A stretch of DNA of 64,000 bases, from positions 61,394,882-61,458,881 of the forward strand of contig OX352761.1 of NCBI GenBank assembly GCA_947095585.1, in the 5' to 3' direction. Position numbers and translations under genes: made by a program. Below, one piece after another: positions 21,411 through 32,528 of the stretch. A model generated the notes under the pieces. The model saw nothing but the letters and a program-made list of their open reading frames with translations. It was not told where the DNA came from and did no database searches. This DNA is from Nephrocerus scutellatus. Taxonomy: Eukaryota > Arthropoda > Insecta > Diptera > Pipunculidae. Position 1 is the stretch's first letter, and every line of letters starts with the position of its first letter.

Positions 21411-22440
21411 GCTGCCAAATCGTTTAGCGTGCCCAAACACTCGTGTTAATTAAAGCAAGTGAATTCAACAAATTATTTTTTTTAAATTCGAGAATTCATA
21501 TGTGCGTCAAACGCATACATCCCGGCAGGAAACGACGCCACCTAGAAACCTATAATTTAGTTCATTTTGAATTTTTGTTGAAAAAATTTTTTTCTTGCAA
21601 AGAAGGTTCGCGAAGTGTTTTGGCAATATGCACCATGCGTATGCAAAAAAAAAGATGGCCGCTGCCAAATCGTTTAGCGTGCCCAAATGCTGGCAATAAT
21701 TAAAGCAAGTAAATTCGACAAATTATTTTAAATTCGACAAATTATATGTGCGTAAAAAGCATAAGTCACTGCAGGAAACGGCGTCGCATAGAACCATAAA
21801 ATTTAGTTTGTTAAAATGTTTGTTGTAAAATATTCTTTCTGGGCAAGAACGTTCGCGAAGTGTTCCGGCAATAAGCACCACGGGGATGAAAAAAAAGATG
21901 GCCGCTGCCAAATCGTTTAGCGTGCTCAAAGGCCTGCATTAATTAAAGCAAATTAAATTTGACAAAGTGTATGTCCCTACAGGAAAAGGCGTCATATAAA
22001 AACATAAAGTTTAGTTCTATTTGAATTTTCTTGTTGCTAAAATTTTCGAGGCAACGAATGTTCGCGAAGTGTTCCGGCAATAAGCACCACGCGGATGAAA
22101 AAAAAAAGATGGCCGCTGTCAAATCGTTTAGCGTGCCCAAAGGCCTGCATTAATTAAAGCAAATTAAATTTGATAAAGTGTATGTCCCTACAGGAAAAGG
22201 CGTCATATAAAAACATAAAATTTAGTTATTTTTGAATTTTCTTGTTGCTAACATTTTCGAAGCAAAGAATGTTCGCGAAGTGTTTCTGCAATACGCACCA
22301 CGCGGATGCAAAAAAAAAGATGGTCGCTGCCAAATCATTTAGCGTGCCTAAGTGCCGGCAATAATTGAAGCAAGTTAAATTCGACAAAGTATATGTGCGT
22401 CAAAAGTATACGGCCCACTAAGAAACGGCGGCATTGAACT
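21411..22440 (+). repeat. Five-copy tandem array, 210-250-bp unit
   Basis: The landmark GCTGCCAAATCGTTTAGCGT or a close variant occurs at about 21411, 21661, 21904, 22114 and 22326. Each unit also holds AATTAAAGCAA, a GGAAA(C/A)GGCG block and TTCGCGAAGTGTT, and ends in an A run before AGATGG. The first two units are about 245 bp and the last ones about 211 bp, so the unit shortened within the array. Short frames inside are chance products of the repeat. Confidence 0.75.
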
Positions 22441-23028
22441 ATAATGTAGTGTTCCAAGTTTGGTTGCTAAAAATATTAAGCAAGGGTTATCTCACCTATA
22501 ACTATGAAAATTGCGATCGTGAAGCATCGCCATCTCGCTTATTTAAATGTAACGACATCATCTTACGATATTCCATATTTGTTTCTCAACGGGCCCGGAT
22601 GGATTCCGTAATCGCTGCAAGTTCTGGAACAAAAAAAATATATATATATAGTTATTTTTGTCTAAGGACACCCACCTAAATCTTAGGAATTTTGTTGAAT
22701 AATTTTTTTTGATGCTACAGATGGTTGCATCAGCCCTTACTAAGATTAAATAGCCCTGAAAAAAAAAAAGAAAAAAAAAATAAATCTTGTTTATATTCCT
22801 TAAACCTTATAAATTGTCGGACCCGGCATCCCGGGTTAATCTAGCGGTGAGAGAGAGATAGAGAGAACGGTAGGGAGCGTTCACAGATTCCTTTAATGCA
22901 TGATTTGTTTTAACTTTAGATCAATAATCCAGGTTGTCAAATTCGTCAGCGCTGCCGGAGGACACGATTGGAATTTTTGTGCTCATGTAAGTATCATTTT
23001 TCATTTACTTACCTTTAAACGTGTGTAT
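22441..23028. other. Intronic DNA next to the copia insertion
   Basis: Apart from the candidate exon at 22920-22986 and a GA-rich run (about 22848-22866), no feature is recognised. Confidence 0.4.
22920..22986 (+). other. Candidate cassette exon inside the 22-kb Sbf intron
   Basis: The 67-nt segment is bounded by TTTTAACTTTAG and by GTAAGTATC, both strong splice-site matches. Spliced after exon e it would read on in phase without a stop through SIIQVVKFVSAAGG and DWNFCAH. It is 3n+1 nt long, so joining it to the exon at 41285 would give an early stop. I do not recognise the peptide. It could be a regulated poison exon, an exon of a nested transcript, or chance. Confidence 0.25.
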
Positions 23029-23033
23029 CAACC

Positions 23034-23236
23034 TGTTGTAATTTCAGTGGAGGGAAAACACGTTTTATCAGCTTGAAGGTTAAATTGCAAGAGAAGCAAG
23101 TAATTTATTTTTCATATTGATATACAAGATAAAATGACAGATGTACTGTTGCCATGAAAGAGACAATAGTATAGTTCATTATATCATTATAATTCTTACA
23201 GGGTGTTGGAACTGTTATATATAGTTTAATTACAAC
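23034..23236 (-). repeat. 3' LTR of the copia element
   Basis: Starts TGTTGTAATTTCAGTGG and ends TTTAATTACAACA. It is matched by 27212-27415 with a few substitutions, for example ACTGTTGCC here against ACTCTTGCC there. Confidence 0.92.
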
Positions 23237-23346
23237 AGCCTCACTAGTGTTCCAAGTTAAAGTAATAGCATCAATATTATCAATATAAAATAAGAATTCA
23301 AAAATTAGATATCAATCTCCAAATTAAAAAACTTTAAATATGTTAA

Positions 23347-24845
23347 TTAAAAAATCATGGGCAAAAATCTGTTTAGCTTACAGAAATTTACCGGCTTGGT
23401 AAAAATATCGGCAACCATTTCATTCGTTGCTATATATTGTAAATCCAATTTAATTTCACCTTCAGCTTCTTGGTTTAAGTGCTCCTGGATGAAATATTTG
23501 GTTACATCTATGTGTTTTGTACGAGCATGATAGCTTTTATTTTTCGCGAGATGTAGTGCTCCTTGGTTGTCATAATATAAAGTGATGATCTTCGTTGCAT
23601 CTGGAAACATTTCACACTCGAAACGTTTTAGCCAGAGCGCTTCTTGTATTGCAGCAACCATGGACATAAATTCTGCCTCTGTCGAAGACAATGCAATAGT
23701 TGGTTGACGCCTTGTTGTCCATGAGACAGCTCCTCCTTGAACACGAAATACATATCCTATGGTTGATCGTCGCTTGTCAGGATCACCGGCCCAATCAGCA
23801 TCGCAAAATCCGATGAGGTCTTCATTTTTCTCAGGGTAAAAGGTCAGCTTGTATTCGACTGTACCCTTAAGATATCGTAGCACCCTTTTAACTGCTGCCC
23901 AATGTACACTGCCATAGTTTTTGTTGTACCTGCTGAGTGCACTGACAGGATAACAGATATTGGGACGACTAATTTGAGCAGCATACATTATGCATTCGAT
24001 CGCTTCCTGATATGGGACTCGGCGCATGTCTCGTTGCTCAACTTCAGACTTTGGAGAGAATTCTTCCGATAATTTTTGGTTTGGGTCCATTGGAGTGTTA
24101 GCTGGATTGCAATTCTCCATATTAAACCGCTTGAGAACATTTGTAATATAGTGGCTTTGATCAATCGATATAGAGCCTGAGGAATTTCGAGAAATGTTCA
24201 TACCAAGTATTGATTTAGTTTCGCCTAAATCCTTCATCTTAAAATGAGTTGACAATTCAGTCTTCAATTTCGTGCACATCGTTGCATTTGTTGAAAAAAT
24301 CATTATATCATCGATCAGACAGCTAATATGATTTTGTTCTGTAGTGAATGCTTGTAGTAAATACACTGGTCAATTGATGATCGCTTGTATTTCATTTGCC
24401 CCACAAGTACATCATTCAGCTTGTCGTTCCAAACACGACTTGACTGTTTCAAACCATATAGTGCTCGCTTAAGACGACAAACCCTCCCCGATCCGTCATC
24501 AAAGCCTTCCGGTTGATTCATATAGATTTCTTCAATTAGTTCACCTTGCAGAAAAGCAGTTACTGCATCCATTTGATGTATAATCATCTTATGTTTGGCT
24601 GCCATTGTCAACAGAAATCGAATTGATGCATAACGTGCTACAGGTAAGTAAGTTTCGTCGTAGTCAATGCCTCTGACTTGACAGTACCCTTTGACAACAA
24701 GGCGAGCTTTATACCGGTCGATAATGCCGATACCATTTCGTTTTGTTTTGTAGACCCATTTAGTGTTTATCGCCTTTCTTCCATCAGGTAGCTGGCACAA
24801 GTCCCAAGTATTATTGGACTTCAAAGAGTTTAGTTCGGTATTCAT
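23347..24845 (-). pseudogene. Copia reverse transcriptase and RNase H
   Basis: Two frames overlap at 24366-24315. The first has NTWDLCQLPDGRKAINTKWV, YKARLVVKGYCQ, ARYASIRFLLTMAA, HQMDAVTAFLQGEL and RALYGLKQSSRVWN. The second carries the catalytic region, here SCLIDDIMIFSTN, where the family has Y-V-D-D, so a key residue is changed. It then has RYLKGTVEYKLTF, ADWAGDPDKRRSTIG, TIALSSTEAEFMS and HIDVTKYFIQE of RNase H. The frameshift and the altered box mean it cannot work. Confidence 0.9.
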
Positions 24846-25312
24846 TGCTGCTTCCCATTTCTCGCTTTGGTCACAGTATCTAGCTTCTTGATCTCAATAA
24901 TGGTGTCGTCCATCTCTGTTACGATGTCGTCAGACTTCTCCAACACTGAATGACTTGTATCAACACTTGACGTCACTGTAGCCTCACTGAAGTCATCGTC
25001 CGAATCGCTGTCATCACTTGAATCGCTTCCGGAAAAAACATTTTCAACATAATGGATATCTTCTGATGCCTTGGATGAGAGAACAGAGTCATTAGAAATG
25101 CTATTTTTGAAGATTACCTGATTTCCACTTGGTTCTATGAATGTAACATCTCTACTGACGATGATTTTTCTAGCCCTTGGGTCGTAAAGTCGATATGCCT
25201 TTGACTGCTCGCTGTATCCAACCATGACACACTCACTAGCTTTTGCTGATAGCTTGTTGCGCTGTGCTTTGGGTATATGGGCAAAGGCTTTGCTTCCAAA
25301 TACTCGCAGCAT
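24842..25312 (-). pseudogene. Copia integrase C-terminal part and linker
   Basis: Reads LRVFGSKAFAHIPKAQRNKL, then CVMVGYSEQSKAYRLYDP and RARKIIVSRDVTF, followed by an acidic Ser/Asp-rich linker with DSSDDSDSDDDFSE. It shifts frame into the RT at about 24845. Confidence 0.85.
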
Positions 25313-26119
25313 TGATAAGTCCGGCTTTCGTTTAGTTCAACGCTCCTCCGGCGTTTCACCTTCCATTCCACGACAAGGTATTCTGTTTGTCAGGTAGGCT
25401 GCTGTCGCTGCTGCTTCGCCCCAAAAACTACCGCTTAAGTTTCCGTCAAATAGCTTGCATCGGATCTTCTCTACGAGCGTACGATTCATTCGCTTTGCAA
25501 CGCCATTCTGCTCCGGAGTGTGAGGCACCGTTCGTTGATGTAGTATGCCATGATTTGAAGTGAATGTTTCGAACAATTTGTTGCAGTATTCTTTACCATT
25601 GTCTGTACGAAGTATTTTGATTTTGCAACCTTGTTGATTTTCAACAAAAATGTTGAACCTTTTAAAAATGTCAAAAACTTCATCTTTATGCTTCATCGGG
25701 TACAAAAACACTTTGCGACTGTAGTCGTCAATAAATGTGACAAAACATTTAGCCCCTCCAAATGAACGCACTGGCATAAATCCAACATCACTGTGTATTA
25801 CTTCGAGAACACTTTTTGCATGGTTTTTGCTTTTAAATGAAGAACGGGTCTGTTTGGCTTTGATACATACCGCACATTTGATCTCCTTCTTGTTACTTCT
25901 CGAGAACTCTATTCCGGTTATGGCTGTTTGAACTTTCTTTAATTTTGATTCACATGGATGTCCTAATCGACGATGCCAAATATTTTCCTCCATTGCTACT
26001 GATGTAGTTTCTGCTGATGCATTTTCTGCTGGTGCATTTTCAGCTGATGTTTTTGCTGCTAATACAGTTTCTGCTGATGCGTTTTCTGCTCGGTCCCTTG
26101 AGCAGTTTAATTTGTACAA
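25312..26119 (-). pseudogene. Copia integrase
   Basis: A 260-residue frame opens with an imperfect run of Ala-Glu-Asn/Thr repeats (about residues 10-42), unusual for this position. It then has the zinc-binding H-H-C-C module (WHRRLGHPCESKL, then CAVCIKAKQTR) and the catalytic core: VIHSDVGFMP, then ILRTDNGKEYCN and HTPEQNGVAKRMNRT carrying the D-D-E residues. It ends by a frameshift near 25340. Confidence 0.9.
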
Positions 26120-26145
26120 ATCGTTAATAAGCGGTGCCGTTGCAA

Positions 26146-27185
26146 TTAATTATTTGTTGGCATCTTGCAGCTTTCTTTTTCAAAAACCAATGTGTTACCG
26201 CGCTTTGCCATCTGACTCACCGACATAAGATTTGCACAAATGTCTGGTATATGAAGAACGTCTTTCACAGTAACATCGCCATTTTGTGACATATAATTTG
26301 TGCCAATAGACATTTTTATATCACCTGCACATTTCATATTTAGATGAGAATTGTCGCCCACAATTATTTCTTTCTTTGACGGCTTTCGGACATTTGTCAA
26401 ACTAGCATCGCTCATTGTGATGTGAGCAGAAGCACCTGAGTCAATATACCACTCATGAGAAGGTTTTGCTTGAGCCACAAATGAACACAAAAAAAGTTTT
26501 TCAGATTTTCTTCTATTGTTTGGACACTTGTTGGCGAAATGGCCCAATTCATCACAAACATAACACTTCACAGATTTACCGATTTTCTGTCTTGAATATT
26601 GCCGCTTATTTTTCTGGTTATTATATGACTTTCTCGCCACTAATGCTGCCGCATCAACATTATCCGACTTAGGTGAAACCTCTTGTAGTAGGCGATTTTG
26701 GACAAAATCAGATGTTAACTCTGGCTTCGAATTTTCAATGGCCATTACCATTGGACGATATTCGTCTGATAAATTTGCCAACAATAGCGCTGCCACAACA
26801 TCATCTCCGATTTTCAGACCAGCTTTCTTGACTTTTGTCGACATAAGCTTCATTTTATGAACATAGTCTTTCATCGATGCACAATTAGCTTGTTTGAGTC
26901 CAACCATTTGTTTAAACAGATCTACACGCAGCCCAATTCTATTGTCCTCAAAAGCACCACAAACTGCATCCCACGCTTCTTTGGCCGTTGTACACTTTTC
27001 GGTGTACGTATATAGAGCTGATGAAAGTAATAAATTTAACATTTGGATCGCCAAAAAATTTTTTCTTCATCCGTCTCTGTTCCATTAAAGCACTTCCAGT
27101 GTCCTTTTGTCGCAAGATACGCCTTTGCTTCAACCTTCCACTCGTCGTAATTGCTCTTACCTTTCAATTTCTTAGGTTTTCCCAT
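26146..27185 (-). pseudogene. Copia gag and protease
   Basis: The start codon at 27185 opens with MGKPKKLKGKSNYDEWK, the usual copia gag opening. A frameshift near 27055, in an A/T run, separates this from the main frame, which begins AIQMLNLLLSSALYTYTE. A single zinc knuckle, CYVCDELGHFANKC, sits at about 26570-26530, and the protease active site WYIDSGASAHIT at about 26450-26410. A stop at 26146 ends the frame before the integrase. Confidence 0.88.
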
Positions 27186-27197
27186 TTTATGCAAGCG

Positions 27198-27211
27198 AAG
27201 GGCACATAACC
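27198..27211 (-). promoter_or_regulatory. Copia-type primer-binding site
   Basis: On the minus strand the bases after the LTR read GGTTATGTGCCC. Drosophila copia uses GGTTATGGGCCC here, which pairs with an internal half of initiator methionine tRNA rather than the tRNA 3' end. One base differs in this copy. Confidence 0.7.
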
Positions 27212-27415
27212 TGTTGTAATTTCAGTGGAGGGAAAACACGTTTTATCAGCTTGAAGGTTAAATTGCAAGAGAAGCAAGTAATTTATTTTTCATATTGATA
27301 TACAAGATAAAATGACAGATGTACTCTTGCCATGAAAGAGACAATAGTATAGTTCATTATATCATTATAATTCTTACAGGGTGTTGGAACACTTATATAT
27401 AATTTAATTACAACA
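27212..27415 (-). repeat. 5' LTR of the copia element
   Basis: It is the 5' LTR because gag starts just inside it on the minus strand. It borders the primer site on the inner side and the CAACC target duplication on the outer side. Confidence 0.92.
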
Positions 27416-27420
27416 CAACC

Positions 27421-27540
27421 TTTTGTTGATGACTGGGTTTACATTTAAACATTAACGAACACTATCTCCCTCCCCCTCTCTTGTTGTCTGATGGTAAAGG
27501 TAGAGAAAAAAAATTACTGACAGTAGAAAAAATTGGTCTT
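27421..27540. other. Right flank of the copia insertion
   Basis: Short unique intronic sequence with a C/T-rich run. It is the continuation of the sequence ending at 23033 before the insertion. Confidence 0.5.
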
Positions 27541-27544
27541 TTAT

Positions 27545-27787
27545 ATTTGTATTTATTTTATAATTTTAAAAGCAAGGAATTACACAGGGGCATTATATAA
27601 ATATTAGTATTTACCTTTTTTTTTGTGGAAGGCAAAACCCCTGTAGGAATTACTGGGGCCTTAAATAAATATTGGTATCTGGTTGTATTGACAAGTAAGA
27701 CCCTGTCGAACTTAACAGGGCATTACCTTCAAAAAATTTGTATTTAATTATTTTTAAAAGCAAGACCCTGTGGAAAATTAATGGGGC
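27545..27787 (+). repeat. Satellite-like ~60-bp repeat, left block
   Basis: Units carry a GCAAGACCCTGT- or GCAAAACCCCTGT-type block, an AT-rich spacer, then (A)CAGGGGCATTA or TGGGGCATTA, so each unit can fold by pairing CCCTGT with ACAGGG. Four units are visible. The same series, in the same order, recurs at 32925-33175, on the other side of the gypsy insertion. Confidence 0.7.
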
Positions 27788-27887
<100 letters not shown>

Positions 27888-28262
27888 TGTAACATAGACA
27901 CAGTCATCAGTAGTGGTCAGCAGTAGTTAGTCGTTAGCAGTAGGCAGTAGTCATCAAGTAGTCGTTACAAGTAGTCAACAGTCAGTCATCGGCAGTAGTC
28001 AGTCATCGGCAGTAGTCAGACATCGGCAGACAGCAGTATTGAGTAGTGAGCAGTAATCAGTCGTGAGCAGTGTTCAATCGTCGCCAGTCGTGTGGATCAT
28101 CATCTCAACATCATCATTATCATCTTTGTGGTTACTCTTGTGCTAGCTTTTCACTTTGTCAATTTATTTTTTAATTAACCATCTTTGGTTAAACCTATGA
28201 TTAATAATCTACTTGATTATAATAATAAAATATAAGGGTAGTTAAACCCTATCATTTTTACA
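27888..28262 (+). repeat. 5' LTR of the Mdg3-like element
   Basis: Starts TGTAACATAGACAC and ends TATCATTTTTACA. Its U3-like part is built of short imperfect repeats of CAGTAGTCAGTCATCGG. It matches 32529-32903 base for base as far as I could check. Confidence 0.95.
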
Positions 28263-28263
28263 T

Positions 28264-28280
28264 TTGGGGGCTCAACCGCT
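28264..28280 (+). promoter_or_regulatory. Primer-binding site of the Mdg3-like element
   Basis: Reads TTGGGGGCTCAACCGC just after the LTR. TGGGGGCTC matches the start of the proline-tRNA-type primer site known from some retroelements; the remainder differs, so the primer tRNA is uncertain. Confidence 0.55.
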
Positions 28281-28465
28281 TCAACTCATACGCATTCAAT
28301 TGTCCTCTCGGAGATTGGCAGAAAGGCCGTCGTGATTCGTTAAAGCAATTACAAAATGCAAACATTTTTGTGAAATTCACGCTGAAATTGGTGGCTAAAA
28401 AACGAAATCGTTAGTAACGGGCATTCAACAAGCCGTTATACAAAGATAAAATACGCAGTTAGTTC

Positions 28466-30712
28466 ATGAGTGAAAAAATTAAGTCGCTTAGAACCACCGC
28501 AAAAAGTAAGCAGCTTTCACCATCAGTGCAAGCGAGACGTATATGCAATACGCGGTCGGCAAAACAGAAAAATACAAAGATGTATGATTCAAAGGAGGAT
28601 CTGGAAAACGGGCAACAGCAGCAGCAGTCGACATCAAAAAACAACAACGAGCAAGGAAGAGATGAACAAAAGGAAGAGAAAGATAATAAAATTGCCGAAA
28701 ACAATGCAATGTTACAACAGTTAGTTCAATTGCTGACGCTAAAAATTCAGGCTGATGAAGTAAGCAAAAATGATTCGAAGTTGGTTGTGGAGAATTTTGC
28801 TAAAATAATTCCTGATTTCGACGGAGAAGATACGCAAGTGCGGCAGTGGTTTGCGAATTTCGAACTTAATGCTGATGCATATGGACTAAACGAAAAGCAA
28901 AAATACGTACAAGCCCGTGCCAAGATGACGCGAACAGCCCAGTTGTTCTTAGAAGCAACAAAAGTATACGAATATAAAGAACTGCGTCAGTTAGTAATAG
29001 AAGAGTTCGAACGTGAGTACGTTTGCAGTGCCGAATTACATAAAGAGCTGAATGCACGCAGGAAACAAAAAGACGAAAGTTTTCACCAGTACATTCTTCA
29101 TATGAAACGAATCGCAGCACGCGGCATTATTGACACAGAGTCAGTAATTAGATACATCGTGAGTGGTTTGAATCTTCAAACTGATTTCAAATATAACCTA
29201 TATAGTTGCAAATCATATAAAGATTTGAAAAACAAATATGAGGTCTACGAGAGTGTGGCAAAGACGTCTCAAAACACAGATAAAAAGCAGCATATATCCA
29301 ACAATAACAATAGCACGTATGGCAGAAGTGAAAAGAGGCGGCATTGTTTTAACTGTGGCTCAGCAGAACACTTGCGAAAAGACTGCAAAGGAGATCCGAA
29401 GTGTTTTCGCTGCAATAAAAGTGGACATATGTCAAGAGAATGCCCAAATGGAACAGCTGTTAATGTTGTATATGATGCCAAGCGACTAAAAAGGCTAATA
29501 ATTAACAGCGTAGAAGTGAATGCGCTAGTGGATACGGGCGCAGACGTCACAATCCTGAGGAATTCTGTGGTCAATAAAATCAAGGATGTAGTGCTGCAGA
29601 AGAGCATGACAACGCTACGAGGATTGGGCAAAAATACAACGCGACCTGTGGGCTATTTCATAGCAGACGTGGTGCTCGACAACATGCACGTTGCCCAAAA
29701 ATTTCTTGTCGTGGCGGACGACGCCATTGGATTTGACGCGCTGCTTGGTCATGATTTTGTCAGCAAGTTCAACTTCAAGTCAACAGCGGCTGGCTATAAG
29801 TTTTCTCCTCTGTTAGAGGAGGAAACTGAGGAAACAAATCAGATAAGTATCTATAACATTGTTGGGACAAATAATGATTCTGATACCCCTCCGCAGTTCA
29901 AAGACATGGTGCAAGAAATGATCGACAACTACAAACCGATTGGGTTCGCTACTGAAGGCCCGGTCAAACTGAAAATTGTTCCAGATGGCGATATGATGCC
30001 ATTCCGGCACGCACCAAGTCGTATTGCAATTGGCGAGAGTGAAGCAGTGAAGAAGCAGATCGACGAGTGGCTCGACGCAGGTATTATACGGCGCTCTTCG
30101 TCAAATTTCGCGAGCCGTATTGTCATTGTCAAAAAAAAAGATGGGACTAACCGTGTTTGCGTCGATTTTCGTCAATTAAATAGAAGGGTGCTTAGGGACT
30201 GCTTCCCAGTGCCGGTAATTGATGACGTGCTGGAAAAACTTCAAAAGGCAAAGTACTTCACTATTATGGACTTGGAGAATGGTTTTTTCCACGTTCCAAT
30301 CGAGGAAAGCAGCAAGAAATTTACAGCATTTGTAGTCAAGGATGGTTTCTTCGAATTCAATAGAGCCCCTTTTGGATTTCGAAACTCACCAGCAGCTTTC
30401 TTCCGTTTTATTTACTATGTATTCCGAGATTTGATAAACAATGACGTACTTGATCTCTACATGGATGACATCATCATACATGCAGTAACAGCTGATGAAT
30501 GCTTCGCAAAGATGGAAAAAGTTTTCAATACAGCAGCAGCATCCGGACTTAATATAAAATGGAAGAAATGTCATTTTCTCCAGTCGTCAGTTCACTTCCT
30601 AGGGCATACCGTTGAATCTGGTCAGATAAAGCCGGGTATAGAGAAGACAAACGCAGTCAACAGGTTTCCGGTTCCAAGAAGTATCAAAGCTGTACAATTT
30701 TTTTTGGACTAA
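28466..30712 (+). CDS. gypsy Mdg3-like gag, protease and RT (5' part of a broken gag-pol)
   Basis: The 748-codon frame starts [14 protein letters not shown] Gln/Asn-rich, highly charged N-terminus leads to a capsid region. Zinc knuckles [14 protein letters not shown] and [14 protein letters not shown] lie near residues 293-326, the protease block [12 protein letters not shown] near 350-361, RT entry [11 protein letters not shown] near 560-570, and the catalytic YMDDIII near 665. The frame ends in a T8 run at about 30699-30706, where a length change shifts the remainder of pol out of frame. Gag and pol are thus in one frame without a gag stop. Confidence 0.92.
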   Translation: MSEKIKSLRTTAKSKQLSPSVQARRICNTRSAKQKNTKMYDSKEDLENGQQQQQSTSKNNNEQGRDEQKEEKDNKIAENNAMLQQLVQLLTLKIQADEVSKNDSKLVVENFAKIIPDFDGEDTQVRQWFANFELNADAYGLNEKQKYVQARAKMTRTAQLFLEATKVYEYKELRQLVIEEFEREYVCSAELHKELNARRKQKDESFHQYILHMKRIAARGIIDTESVIRYIVSGLNLQTDFKYNLYSCKSYKDLKNKYEVYESVAKTSQNTDKKQHISNNNNSTYGRSEKRRHCFNCGSAEHLRKDCKGDPKCFRCNKSGHMSRECPNGTAVNVVYDAKRLKRLIINSVEVNALVDTGADVTILRNSVVNKIKDVVLQKSMTTLRGLGKNTTRPVGYFIADVVLDNMHVAQKFLVVADDAIGFDALLGHDFVSKFNFKSTAAGYKFSPLLEEETEETNQISIYNIVGTNNDSDTPPQFKDMVQEMIDNYKPIGFATEGPVKLKIVPDGDMMPFRHAPSRIAIGESEAVKKQIDEWLDAGIIRRSSSNFASRIVIVKKKDGTNRVCVDFRQLNRRVLRDCFPVPVIDDVLEKLQKAKYFTIMDLENGFFHVPIEESSKKFTAFVVKDGFFEFNRAPFGFRNSPAAFFRFIYYVFRDLINNDVLDLYMDDIIIHAVTADECFAKMEKVFNTAAASGLNIKWKKCHFLQSSVHFLGHTVESGQIKPGIEKTNAVNRFPVPRSIKAVQFFLD

Positions 30713-32514
30713 CTGGGTTTTTCCGCAAATTTATAAGGAACTATTCACAGATTGCAAAGCCGCTTACAAACTTGTTGCGGAAAGATACTGAGTTTAAAAT
30801 GGATTAAGGACAGTTGCACGCATTCCGGCTGTTAAAAGAGGCATTGGTCAACGAACCTGTATTGAGGATATACAACAGAGAGGCTAAAACTGAGATACAT
30901 ACAGTGGCATCGAAGGATGGATTTGCTGCGGCTATGTTACAGTGGTGGGACGGTCAGCTGTATCCCGTATACTTTTGGAGTAAAAAGACTACCGATGTGG
31001 AAGCACGGCAGCACAGCTATATACAAGAGGCTAAAGCTATTTACCTGGCGTTTAAGAAGTTCCGTAGGTATATACTGGGCATTTCATTTAAGCTAGTAAC
31101 GGACTGCGCCGCATTCAAGCAAACGCTGAGCAAGAAGGACGTACCGCGGGAAGTTGCGCAATGGGTCGTTTACTTACAAGATTTTGATTTCCAAGTAGAG
31201 CACCGAGCCGGCGAACGGCTGAAACATGTAGACTGTCTTAGTCGATATCCGAAGCAGATTATGTTGGTTTCATCAGAGCTGTCAGCTCGAATCAGGAAGG
31301 CACAACAGAACGATGCAATGATTAAAGCCGTTTCAGAAGTGCTTATCAATCGTCCTTATGAAAACTTCAAGCTAAAAGGAGGCCTTATGTTCAAAGCAGT
31401 GGACGGTACAGATCTTTTAGTGGTGCCAAAACATATGGAAAGAGAAATTATCGCTGATGCTCATAACGCTGGACATTTTGCCAGCCAAAAAACTATTCAC
31501 GCTATTAAGCAGAAGTACTGGATACCGCATTTGGAGAACAAAGTCGCGCATGTCATAAGAAACTGTGTTAAGTGCATTGTCTACAACAAAAAGCTTGGCA
31601 AAAAGGAAGGCTTTTTACATCACGTCGAAAAAGGAGTCACGCCGCTACACACATTGCATTTTGACCACCTTGGCCCTATGGATGCCACCGCAAAACAGTA
31701 TAAGTACATCTTCGCCATGGTGGACGGATTTACAAAGTTTGTATGGTTATACCCGACAAAGACGGTAAGCTGCGAAGAGGTGCTCAGAAAGCTGGCAGAA
31801 TGGGCTGCAATTTTTGGCAACGCAGTTCGAATTGTAAGCGATCGAGGAGCAGCATTTACGGCAGGTATGTTCGGGGAGTATACAAAAACAAATGGCATCG
31901 AACACGTATGGAGCACTACAGGAGTACCAAGGGGGAATGGCCAAATCGAAAGAGTCAATCGGTCGGTGCTGGCAATCATATCCAAGCTATCATCAGAGGA
32001 GCCAGCTAAATGGTTTAAGTTTGTGCCGAAAGTACAAAAAGCCATAAACAGTGCCATTCACGTTTCTACTAAGAGATCTCCGTTTGAATTGATGTTTGGT
32101 ATCAAAATGAATAACATGGCAGAAGATCGTATTCTGCAGCTACTTGAAAAGGAGATGTATGACAATTTCGATGACGAAAGGCAGCAGATGCGTCAAAGAG
32201 CAAAAGCAGAAATTCAACAAGCTCAAACCACTTACAAGGAACAGTTTGATAAAAAACGTAAGAGCGAATATGGGTACAAACTTGGCGATCTAGTTGCAGT
32301 GCGTCGAACACAGTTTGTGGCTGGAAGAAAGCTGGCTAGTGAATACCTTGGGCCGTACGAGATTACCAAAGTTAAGCGTAATGGGCGATATGAAGTACGC
32401 AAGGCTGCAGACGTCGAGGGACCCAACAACACGGCCACAAGTTGCGATAATATGAAATTGTGGAAGTATGCAGTATACAACGAAGAACCTTGGTCATCGG
32501 AGGCCGATGAATAA
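30713..32514 (+). pseudogene. gypsy Mdg3-like RNase H and integrase (3' part of pol)
   Basis: After the frameshift the RT connection reads [20 protein letters not shown]. An in-frame TAA at about 30805 then interrupts, and the frame reopens at 30814 for 566 codons. It shows RNase H (VLRIYNREAKTEIHTVASKD, HSYIQEAKAIYLAFKKFR, LVTDCAAFKQ), the integrase zinc module (AGHFASQKTIHAIKQKY, then NCVKCIVYNKKL), and the catalytic D-D-E carried by FDHLGP, IVSDRGAAFT and GNGQIERVNRS, with a C-terminal chromo-like or GPY/F region containing YLGPYEITKV. The stop at 32514 leaves 14 bp to the LTR. Confidence 0.92.
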
Positions 32515-32528
32515 TCAGAATGGCCGAA

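Larger units (their letters stand above)
23029..27420 (-). mobile_element. Copia element, full length but inactivated
   Basis: Two LTRs of about 203 bp (23034-23236 and 27212-27415) begin TGTTGTAATT and end AATTACAACA. They are flanked by the 5-bp direct repeat CAACC (23029-23033 and 27416-27420), the target duplication. Between them, on the minus strand, come gag, protease, integrase, reverse transcriptase and RNase H, the Copia order. LTRs differ at about four positions, and the coding part has at least five frame breaks. Confidence 0.95.

Noticed and set aside
21411..22440. CRISPR-like array
   Set aside because: Units of 210-250 bp are similar along their whole length, with no short repeats separated by unique spacers, and the genome is eukaryotic.
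28459..29631. Several minus-strand frames under the Mdg3-like gag
   Set aside because: They lie antisense to a gag-protease frame with clear zinc knuckles and a DTGAD active site.
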